Translations under genes and position numbers: made by a program | Shown: in pieces, positions 50,843-57,806 of the stretch | Layout of the letters: the number at the start of each line of letters is the position of its first letter | Numbering within the stretch: the stretch's first letter is position 1 | DNA from: Mycobacterium sp. PSTR-4-N | GTDB lineage: Bacteria > Actinomycetota > Actinomycetes > Mycobacteriales > Mycobacteriaceae | Length of the DNA stretch: 64,000 nt | Assembly: GCF_022348085.1 (NCBI RefSeq) | Contig: NZ_JAKRFN010000009.1 | Coordinates: 62,001 to 126,000 of the forward strand | Direction: 5' to 3' | Notes under the pieces: generated by a model | Database searches by the model: none | What the model was told of the DNA's origin: nothing | The model's input: only the letters and a program-made list of their open reading frames with translations

Positions 50843-51072
50843 CCGCGCTGCCGCCCGATCCCGACCCCATGGACACCCCCAGCGAGGAGCGCGCTGGGGG
50901 TGTCCCCCCGGGGGAGATCTCGCCCCAGGCCGCGCAGACGTCAGCGACCAAGAATCCCGATCCGACGGCGGGCAGGAATCTGAATCCGCGCGCCGCCATC
51001 GGCATTGCTGCGGTCGCGCTCTTCATCGCGATCTTCGCGGTCGTCGCGATCGTTCTGATCATCCAGATCTGA
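50839..51072 (+). CDS. Small membrane protein, DUF6480-like
   Basis: 77 residues, GTG start overlapping the upstream stop (GTGA). The N-terminal PPDPDPMDTPSEERAGGVPPGE pattern resembles the DUF6480 family, followed by one C-terminal membrane helix (AAIGIAAVALFIAIFAVVAIVLIIQI) ending at the last residue. The N-terminus is probably cytosolic. It is the third gene of the stress-type operon. Confidence 0.7.
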   Translation: MTALPPDPDPMDTPSEERAGGVPPGEISPQAAQTSATKNPDPTAGRNLNPRAAIGIAAVALFIAIFAVVAIVLIIQI

Positions 51073-51088
51073 CGCGGGCGTACCAGAA

Positions 51089-51104
51089 TGTGACTTTGGT
51101 CATC
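51089..51104. promoter_or_regulatory. Degenerate CRP-type site
   Basis: TGTGA-CTTTGG-TCATC matches 8 of 10 consensus positions and lies in the 284-base AT-richer gap upstream of the second PE-PPE hydrolase gene. It is 250 bases from the ATG, so the link to that gene is weak. Confidence 0.3.
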
Positions 51105-51356
51105 GCGCAAAGTGACAAATGCGCTGGCTCCGAATTTTGTATGCCATTTTGGTTAGCTGGCGCTTAACACGTTGATGGGTTTTCGGCCGTTGTCAGCTGG
51201 ACAAGCACGGCCTGCTAGTTCAAGATCACGATTGCTGAAATTCCGATAATGGGAACACTTCGGATTTGCTGATGGCTCCTGCATTTCCCGGCCATACGCT
51301 CGTGTGGCGCCGATGGAATGGCGTTTCGACACGACGAGACAGATCCGGGGACACTC

Positions 51357-52448
51357 ATGAACACCACCTTCTGCAAAGCCGCCGTCACGTGCGGGATCGC
51401 GTTTGCCTCAGCCTCGCTGGCGCTCGCCGGCGCCATGCCGGCCTCGGCCAGTAGCTCGGCGCTGATCATCGGCGGCATCGGGGCCGGCACCATGGGAGAC
51501 TCCCTGATGGCCCCGCTGCTGGGAGGACAGTTCAAGAACGAGACGCGCGTGAACGTCACGTGGCCCGCACAGGCGGGGCCGATCACCGGCAAGAAAGACA
51601 AGAACCTCGGCGACTCCATCGACATCGGCGTGACCAACCTGACCGCCGCGATGAACACCGCGCTCAAACAGTTGTCCCGCGACGCCAACGGCAACGTGAT
51701 CAACGGCGAGAAAGTCACCATCGTCGGGCTGTCGGCGGGTTCGCTGGTGGTCAACGAAGTCATGCGGAACATGGTCAGCAGCGGTCAACTGCCCGATCCC
51801 GACGACATCGAGTTCATCGTGGTCGAGGACTCCAGTCGGCAGGAGCTGATCAAGAACTCCACCAAGTACAGCGCCAAGCTGAACTACACCTATCAACCCG
51901 CGCCGGTGACGCCCTACGACGTGGTCGTCATCACCGGCGAATACGACGGCTTCGCCGATTTCCCCGATCGGCCCTGGAACGCGCTGGCGGTGGCCAATGC
52001 GATGGCCGGCGCCATCGTCGTCCACGTGCCGGTGATGTACGGCGGACTCGGAGCGGTCCCGGCGAAGAACATCACCGTCGAGACCAACGCAAAGGGCGGT
52101 ACCACCACCCACTATCTGGTGCCCACCGCCACTTTGCCTCTGGTGCAACTGAATCCGAAGCTGAAGTCGCAGGAGGCCGCGCTGAAGGCGAAGATCGACG
52201 CGGGCTACAGCCGCAACGACAAGGTCGGGGCAACGCCGGCCAAGCTGACCGCGCTCGACGCTCCCGTCGTGGACACCCCTACACCGCAGGCAGAACCCAC
52301 GCCGAAGTCAGACGCTGCCACCCGCCGCGAGGCGCGCGCGTCGCACCGCGCGGAGGTCAAAGCCGCCAAACGAGACGCACGCACGGCGGCCAAGGCCACC
52401 AGGGCCGCCCAGCGTGAGGAACGGAAGGCGGCACGCGCCGACGCATGA
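51357..52448 (+). CDS. Secreted PE-PPE-domain hydrolase with basic C-terminal tail
   Basis: 363 residues from the ATG at 51357, where a signal peptide (TCGIAFASASLALAGAMPASAS) begins at once. The PE-PPE hydrolase domain covers about 30-290: GGIGAGTMGDSLMAPLLGG, nucleophile GLSAGSLVV, and EYDGFADFPDRPWNALAVANAMAGAIVVH. The C-terminal 70 residues are Lys/Arg/Ala-rich (ATRREARASHRAEVKAAKRDARTAAK in short units) and may bind anionic envelope polymers. No PE or PPE domain. It is a distant paralogue of the protein at 28759; both have the YDG-DFP block. Confidence 0.82.
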   Translation: MNTTFCKAAVTCGIAFASASLALAGAMPASASSSALIIGGIGAGTMGDSLMAPLLGGQFKNETRVNVTWPAQAGPITGKKDKNLGDSIDIGVTNLTAAMNTALKQLSRDANGNVINGEKVTIVGLSAGSLVVNEVMRNMVSSGQLPDPDDIEFIVVEDSSRQELIKNSTKYSAKLNYTYQPAPVTPYDVVVITGEYDGFADFPDRPWNALAVANAMAGAIVVHVPVMYGGLGAVPAKNITVETNAKGGTTTHYLVPTATLPLVQLNPKLKSQEAALKAKIDAGYSRNDKVGATPAKLTALDAPVVDTPTPQAEPTPKSDAATRREARASHRAEVKAAKRDARTAAKATRAAQREERKAARADA

Positions 52449-52459
52449 CGAACCCGACC

Positions 52460-52488
52460 GAAGCCCCGACCTGACAGGTCGGGGCTTC
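52460..52488. terminator. Bidirectional intrinsic terminator
   Basis: Perfect 13-base stem GAAGCCCCGACCT and AGGTCGGGGCTTC around the loop GAC, between the convergent hydrolase and MMPL genes. It can serve both strands. Confidence 0.85.
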
Positions 52489-52494
52489 GCCGCG

Positions 52495-54687
52495 TCAGGA
52501 CACCGGCACCGGCGGGAAATGTCTGGCCGCCAAGGACGTGCCCTCGATGTCGAGGTCCGGCACGTACCTGTCGAACCACGTCGAGTGCTTCCACATACGG
52601 TCGCCGAGCATGGCCATGACCGCAGGGATGAGCGTGAGCCGGACGACGAACGCGTCGAGGAACACGCCGACGGCCAGGGTCAGGCCGACCGACTTGATGA
52701 TCGGATCGCTACCGGCCACGAACGCGATGAACACGCCGAACATGATCAGCGCAGCGGCCGTCACCACCCGCGCCGACAATCCCACGCCGTGCCGCACAGC
52801 GGTCAGTGCGTCAGCGCCGTGGCCGACTTCCTCCTTGATCCTCGACACCACGAACACCTCGTAGTCGCTGGACAGGCCGAAGATGATCGCCAGCACGATG
52901 ATCGGCAGGAAGCTGATCGTCTCTCCGGGCGTGATACCGAGAAGCGATGCACCCCAACCCCATTGGAAGACGGCGACCTGAACGCCCAGAGCCGCGAACA
53001 CGGACAGGAGGAACCCCACGATCGAGGTCAGGGGCACCAGCGCGGCGCGGAACGCGATGGTCAGCAAGATGAAGGCCAACCCGACGACCACGATCAAGAA
53101 GATCGGCAACGCGGCCGCCAGCTTCTCGGAGGTGTCGATGTTGGACGCCGTGGTCCCGCCCACCAGGAAGGTCGCCCCGGTGTCGGCCTCGATGGCGTCG
53201 CGGTCGGCGCGGATCCTCGTGACCAGGTCCGCGGTGGCGGGGTCGTTCGGACCGGTCGTGGGGATGACCTGGATGATCGCGGTGCGGCCGTCGCCGCCGG
53301 CGGGCGCCGCCACGGCCACCCCATCCTCTTCGCCGATGTTCTTCGCCAGCGTGGCCACTGCGCGTGGATCGGTCGCCCGGGTCAGATCGGCCACCACCAG
53401 GAGCGGTCCGTTGAAGCCCTCACCCAGGTGTTCAGCGGTCAGGTCGTACGCCTGCCTCGATGTGTTGGATTCCGGCTGCGACGCGCCACTGGGCAGGCCG
53501 AGTTGCAGGCCGAGGGCCGGAATGCCGATCACGACGAGCGCCGCCGCCCCGCCCGCCAGCAGCGGCTTACGGAATCGCACCACGAATCCTGCCCAGCGGG
53601 CTCCGAGCGTGCGGTGCGGGGTGTAGGCCGCGACCTGCGCCACCTGCCTGGGCCGGCCGGGTTGGAGAGGGGGTTCGATGAACGACGCGACCTTCCCGCC
53701 CGCGAAGCCGAACAGCGCCGGCAACAGCGTCAACGCGATCAGCATCGCGAGGAGCACCGATACCGCTGCTGCGAGGCCCATATAGGTCAGGAACGGAATG
53801 CCGACGATGGCCAGGCCGCACAGCGCGATGATGACCGTCAGGGCGGCGAACACCACCGATCCGCCGGCGGTACCCACCGCGAGGGCGGCGGCTTCCTGGC
53901 GCGGCATCAGCAACAGCAGGTTGGTGCGGTAACGATTGAGGATGAATAGCGCGTAGTCGATACCGCACGAGAGACCCAGCATCAACGCCAGCGACAGCGA
54001 TGCCGAGGGCATGTCGACGAACGCGGCGACCACGAAGATGCCGAGCGCGCCGATGCCGACGCCGATGCTCGCCGTGAGGATGGGGAGTCCGGCCGCGATC
54101 ACTGCGCCGAACGTGACGAGGAGGATCAGGAACGCCGCCGCGATCCCGATGATCTCGGGCAGGTGCGGAACGTCGACTTTGTACCCGGGGAACACGCTGC
54201 CGGCGTACTCGACTCGGACGCCCGCCTTCTCGACCGGTGCCATCGCCGACTCGAGATCACCGAGCGACGCGTCGGTCACCTCGCCGATCGGAGCTCGCCA
54301 CTGGACGGTCCCCAATCCGACCTGTCCGTCGGGTCCGATCTGGCGGGTCTGGGCCGGCCCCGCAGCGGCTGCCACCTCGGGCATCCGGGCCAGGGAGGCG
54401 ACGGCTTCCTCGATCGTGGGTGCGACGGCCGGGTCGGTCAGGGTCTGCCCCGCGGGCGCGGCGAACGTGATCTGGGTCTGTGCGCCGGCGAAGGCCGGAA
54501 GCCGCTCGTGGAGCTGCTCGACGGCCCGCTGCGATTCGGTTCCCGGGATCGTGAAGTTGTCCGACGGCTCTCCCCGGAAGCCGACGAAGGCGAGCGCCAC
54601 ACCGATGAGGATTGCCAGCCACGTGCCCAGCACCAGGCGGCGACGGCGGAAGCTGAACCCACCGAGGGCGAACAGATAGCGCGACAT
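52495..54687 (-). CDS. MMPL family (RND-type) membrane transporter
   Basis: 730 residues from the ATG at 54687, after GGAGAGA; the longer frame upstream lacks a ribosome site. The layout is TM1 (LVLGTWLAILIGVALAFVG), a large outside domain, five TM helices with the GIDYALF motif (SLALMLGLSCGIDYALFILNRY), then the mirrored half ending with FGLSSDYEVFVVSRIKEE. The Asp-Tyr pairs are the proton relay of MmpL/RND proteins. MMPL proteins export lipids or siderophores. It is shorter than MmpL3 and has no MmpS partner. A palindromic operator lies 20 bases upstream of the start. Confidence 0.92.
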   Translation of the reverse strand: MSRYLFALGGFSFRRRRLVLGTWLAILIGVALAFVGFRGEPSDNFTIPGTESQRAVEQLHERLPAFAGAQTQITFAAPAGQTLTDPAVAPTIEEAVASLARMPEVAAAAGPAQTRQIGPDGQVGLGTVQWRAPIGEVTDASLGDLESAMAPVEKAGVRVEYAGSVFPGYKVDVPHLPEIIGIAAAFLILLVTFGAVIAAGLPILTASIGVGIGALGIFVVAAFVDMPSASLSLALMLGLSCGIDYALFILNRYRTNLLLLMPRQEAAALAVGTAGGSVVFAALTVIIALCGLAIVGIPFLTYMGLAAAVSVLLAMLIALTLLPALFGFAGGKVASFIEPPLQPGRPRQVAQVAAYTPHRTLGARWAGFVVRFRKPLLAGGAAALVVIGIPALGLQLGLPSGASQPESNTSRQAYDLTAEHLGEGFNGPLLVVADLTRATDPRAVATLAKNIGEEDGVAVAAPAGGDGRTAIIQVIPTTGPNDPATADLVTRIRADRDAIEADTGATFLVGGTTASNIDTSEKLAAALPIFLIVVVGLAFILLTIAFRAALVPLTSIVGFLLSVFAALGVQVAVFQWGWGASLLGITPGETISFLPIIVLAIIFGLSSDYEVFVVSRIKEEVGHGADALTAVRHGVGLSARVVTAAALIMFGVFIAFVAGSDPIIKSVGLTLAVGVFLDAFVVRLTLIPAVMAMLGDRMWKHSTWFDRYVPDLDIEGTSLAARHFPPVPVS

Positions 54688-54706
54688 CGATCTCTCCGTC
54701 AGATAG

Positions 54707-54730
54707 TGAACAGGAATCGTGATCTGTTCA
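54707..54730. promoter_or_regulatory. Operator palindrome upstream of the MMPL gene
   Basis: TGAACAG-N10-CTGTTCA, perfect 7-base arms over 24 bases, 20 bases before the MMPL ATG. This is the size and position of a TetR-family operator. No TetR gene lies in the window, so the regulator is encoded elsewhere. Confidence 0.55.
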
Positions 54731-54900
54731 GTGATGCCCGAATGCGCGCTGGATATTCGCCACGAACCTGTGATGTCGATGACGCCGTATCGGCTCCACC
54801 GGTGGGGTGTATGGTCGATGTCAGGGTTGCTCAGCCGGCGAAGCGATCGAAGCTTCCGCACTCAAGAGGCGGGACCCTCCCAACACTCGAGGACGTGCTC

Positions 54901-55038
54901 ATGGATTCGTCTGAACTGTTTTCTCATCGTCAGGTCGCGCAAGAACATGCTCCGGTGTCGTCATCCGACGAACCGGTGGAGGCTCCTGTTTTCTCTGACC
55001 TTCTTCCGAGGCATTCTGCTGATTCGCCCCGTCGGTGA
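54901..55038 (+). CDS. Small ORF coupled to the DUF5994-like gene
   Basis: 45 residues: MDSSELFSHRQVAQEHAPVS, then DEPVEAPVFSDLLPRHSADS. GAGGA lies 7 bases before the ATG, and the stop overlaps the GTG of the next gene (GTGA). It has no recognisable domain and is acidic and likely disordered. It could be a genuine small protein or a leader that couples translation of the next gene. Confidence 0.45.
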   Translation: MDSSELFSHRQVAQEHAPVSSSDEPVEAPVFSDLLPRHSADSPRR

Positions 55039-55520
55039 ACGGCATACCGCGTGCCCGTCGTGCGGCCAAGCCGGTTCGCGTCAGTCTTGCGACCGACCGC
55101 GGTGGCGTGATCGACGGGGCGTGGTGGCCCCACTCCTCGGCTATCGCAGCTGAACTGCCCGACCTGATCGGGGCTTTGCATCGCGCACTCGGCGAGGTCC
55201 TGACGATGCAGATCAACTGGTCACCCACGGAGGGGCAGCTGGACCTTGAGACCATCGCGGCCGGGTCTCGCATGGCGTTGCCCGGTGGGCATCATCGCCG
55301 GCCACGGTTGATGTCGATCGTCGGTCGCGACGCGGCGGTGAAATTGCTTGTCGTCCCGAGCATGACGTCGGTGGCGCTCGGATCGATGGTGCTGCGGGCA
55401 GCCGCGGGGATGCCGCCCGGGATCGATCCGTCTAACAATCGGATGTACGAAACAGCTTGTCTGGTGGTCGGTCTCGCGCGTACGGAAAGCGTGAAATGGG
55501 GCGAGGCCGCCAATTCGTGA
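55035..55520 (+). CDS. DUF5994-like protein
   Basis: 161 residues, GTG start coupled to the preceding small ORF. The blocks RVSLATDRGGVIDGAWWPHSSAIAAELPDLIGALHRALG and, further on, AAVKLLVVPSMTSVALGSMVLRAAAG match the mycobacterial DUF5994 pattern, including the characteristic DGAWWP. No signal peptide or membrane segment; function unknown. It precedes the cold-shock gene, 82 bases away. Confidence 0.7.
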   Translation: MNGIPRARRAAKPVRVSLATDRGGVIDGAWWPHSSAIAAELPDLIGALHRALGEVLTMQINWSPTEGQLDLETIAAGSRMALPGGHHRRPRLMSIVGRDAAVKLLVVPSMTSVALGSMVLRAAAGMPPGIDPSNNRMYETACLVVGLARTESVKWGEAANS

Positions 55521-55602
55521 CTGTTCGGCCGCTCGGCGCGTGCTACCGTAAGGGCGGGACGCCGAATCTGGCGTTTCATCCCATGAGAGAAGTTGAAAAA
55601 GT

Positions 55603-55806
55603 ATGGCACAGGGAACTGTGAAGTGGTTCAACGGCGACAAGGGCTTCGGCTTCATCGCCCCCGACGGCGGCGCAGAGGACGTTTTCGTCCACTACTCCGC
55701 GATCTCCGGCGGCGGTTACCGCTCGCTCGAGGAGAATCAGCGCGTCGAGTTCGACGTCGAACAAGGACAGAAGGGTCCGCAGGCCGTCAACGTGACGGCT
55801 GTCTAA
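55603..55806 (+). CDS. Cold-shock domain protein
   Basis: 67 residues: a single OB-fold cold-shock domain with RNP1 KGFGFIAP and RNP2 VFVHYSAI. It binds single-stranded RNA and DNA, acting as an RNA chaperone. The ATG follows GAGAGAAG. The 80-base leader after the DUF5994-like gene and the strong terminator after it indicate its own transcript. This matches the CspA/CspB type of mycobacteria. Confidence 0.95.
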   Translation: MAQGTVKWFNGDKGFGFIAPDGGAEDVFVHYSAISGGGYRSLEENQRVEFDVEQGQKGPQAVNVTAV

Positions 55807-55826
55807 AGCGGCACGAGCTTTCGATC

Positions 55827-55857
55827 GTGGGCTGGTGGGTCACACTCACCAGCCCAC
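55827..55857 (+). terminator. Intrinsic terminator of the cold-shock gene
   Basis: Stem GTGGGCTGGTG and CACCAGCCCAC (11 bases, 9-base loop) followed by TTTTCGTTTT, 20 bases after the stop. Confidence 0.9.
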
Positions 55858-55905
55858 TTTTCGTTTTCCGGCCCCCCTCGGGCTCACCCCCAGGGCAGCA
55901 CCTCG

Positions 55906-57540
55906 CTAGCTGACCAGGGCCAGTGCATGCGCACGGCGTAGCTTGCCCGACGCCGTCTTGGGGATCGTCCCCGGCGCCAGAACCGCGACGTTGCGCGGCC
56001 GCACGTTCACCTCCGCGAAGACCTCGTGGGCGACCCGACGCTGCATTCGGCGGACCTGCTCGGCGTCGTGAAAGTCCTTGGACTCCACGGCAACTGCGAA
56101 CGTCTCTCGTGACATCCCGGCGTCGAGTCGTACCGCCACCGCGCAGCCTGCGCGCACGCCCTCGACGCGGGCGGCGGCGCGCTCGATATCGGTGGGGTAG
56201 ATGTTGCGCCCCGCCATGATGATCACGTCCTTGAGGCGTCCGCACACCACGATCTCACCGGTCTCGGTGAGGTAGCCCAAATCGCCGGTGTCGTACCAGC
56301 CGAGTTCGTCCTGGGCGGAGATGAAGCCGGCGACGGTCGTGTAGCCGCTCGTGACCGCTGCGCCTCGCACCTCGATGACACCGACGCCGCGGGTGGGCAC
56401 CTCGGCGCCGTCGTCGTCGACGACACGGATGTCCATCCCGTCCAATGGGCGACCCAGTGAAACAAGTTGTCGGGCAGTACCTTTCGTGACCGGAACGGCG
56501 CGGTGCAGCGCAGACAGCAGATGGGCGTCGACATGGTCGACGACCATCCCGCCGCCGCACTGGGAGAACGACACGGCGACCGTCGTCTCGGCCATCCCGT
56601 AGGCCGGGATGATGGCCCCGGGATGCAGGCCGAACGGTGCCCCGGCATCGCAGAGCTCTGCCACGTCGAGGGGGTCCACCTGCTCGGCGCCCGACAACGC
56701 CCACCGCAGGGACGACAAATCGAACGCCCCGGGCTCGGCCTGGCGACGCAGTCGCTTGGACAACAGGGTGTAGGCGAAGTTGGGCGCAGCGGTCATCGTC
56801 CCGCGGTACTTGGAGATCAGCCGAGGCCACAGAAGTGTGTCGCCCAGGAAGTCCATGGGTGTGACCTTGACCAGTTCGGCGCCGAAGTACATCGGCACCG
56901 TCAGATATCCGGTCATTCCCATGTCGTGGAAGCACGGCAGCCAGCTGACGATCACGTCGGTGTCGAGGTCGAAATCGCACGCTGTCGTCATCGCCGCGGC
57001 GTTGGCGACGATGTTGGCGTGCGTGATTCGCACGGCCTTCGGGGATCCGGTCGAGCCGGAGGTCAGCTGCAGCAGCGCGAGATCGTCGTCATCGGTGTCG
57101 ACCGGGCGCACGGGATCGTGGCCCAGCAAGGCATCGACGGTCACCACCGTCACCCCGAGTCCGGCGAGGACGGGGATCGCGGCCAGGAAAGGTTCGGAGA
57201 CGACGACCGCCTTTGCCGCCAGCATGCGGATGACCGTGATCGTCTCGTCCGCCCAGCGGTTGAGGTCGGTGCGTGGTGTCGGTTGGTGCACCATCGTCGC
57301 GCTGGCGCCGCGCATCCAAATGCCTTGTGCGGTGGGCGCGATGTCAACGGGTGCGCCGGCGAGGACGGCAACGGCGTCGCCGGGCCCGACGCCGGCCGCG
57401 GCAAGTCCTCCCGCGATGCGGGCGGCTCGGTCGTGCACCTCCAACCACGACTGGCGCAGTGGCGCGTCGGGTTCGCCGGTGATGAATGCCCGCACGCTTC
57501 GGCGGGCGTTGTCGTACATGGTCTCGGTGAACTGGCTCAA
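55906..57540 (-). CDS. Acyl-AMP ligase / acyl-CoA synthetase (FadD type)
   Basis: 544 residues, TTG start; the site CTGAGGGGCTG just before it supports this choice. It is an ANL-superfamily adenylating enzyme: P-loop [22 protein letters not shown]5-like [36 protein letters not shown], and the C-terminal Lys in [10 protein letters not shown]. The [19 protein letters not shown] block resembles mycobacterial fatty acyl-AMP ligases that feed polyketide synthases. No PKS is nearby, so it may also make acyl-CoA. It is divergent from the exported hydrolase gene. Confidence 0.88.
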   Translation of the reverse strand: MSQFTETMYDNARRSVRAFITGEPDAPLRQSWLEVHDRAARIAGGLAAAGVGPGDAVAVLAGAPVDIAPTAQGIWMRGASATMVHQPTPRTDLNRWADETITVIRMLAAKAVVVSEPFLAAIPVLAGLGVTVVTVDALLGHDPVRPVDTDDDDLALLQLTSGSTGSPKAVRITHANIVANAAAMTTACDFDLDTDVIVSWLPCFHDMGMTGYLTVPMYFGAELVKVTPMDFLGDTLLWPRLISKYRGTMTAAPNFAYTLLSKRLRRQAEPGAFDLSSLRWALSGAEQVDPLDVAELCDAGAPFGLHPGAIIPAYGMAETTVAVSFSQCGGGMVVDHVDAHLLSALHRAVPVTKGTARQLVSLGRPLDGMDIRVVDDDGAEVPTRGVGVIEVRGAAVTSGYTTVAGFISAQDELGWYDTGDLGYLTETGEIVVCGRLKDVIIMAGRNIYPTDIERAAARVEGVRAGCAVAVRLDAGMSRETFAVAVESKDFHDAEQVRRMQRRVAHEVFAEVNVRPRNVAVLAPGTIPKTASGKLRRAHALALVS

Positions 57541-57694
57541 GACAGCCCCTCAGGCGTAGGTCTGTGTGGTGGGTGAGCCGCTGGAGTACGACCTGCGCGG
57601 GGTTGACCTCCCCTGGGGTGCCCAGATGTGTGTGTGGTCTCCGACTGTACGGACCGCGACGCCCAGTTCCGGGGACGCGCGCGATATCCGTCGC

Positions 57695-57710
57695 GCGTTT
57701 CGCGAAACGC
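57695..57710. promoter_or_regulatory. 16-base perfect palindrome in the FadD / hydrolase gap
   Basis: GCGTTTCGCGAAACGC, in the middle of the 266-base divergent region. A half-site-like GCGAAACGC recurs at about 57762-57770, 60 bases closer to the hydrolase start, suggesting a regulator contact region. Confidence 0.45.
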
Positions 57711-57806
57711 CACGGGTTCCGTCGCCGGAAACCCGGGATCTGACTCATCGGTAAGAAAGCGGCGAAACGCTCCCACCGCGTGCGGACCGCACGGTAAGAC
57801 TGACGC

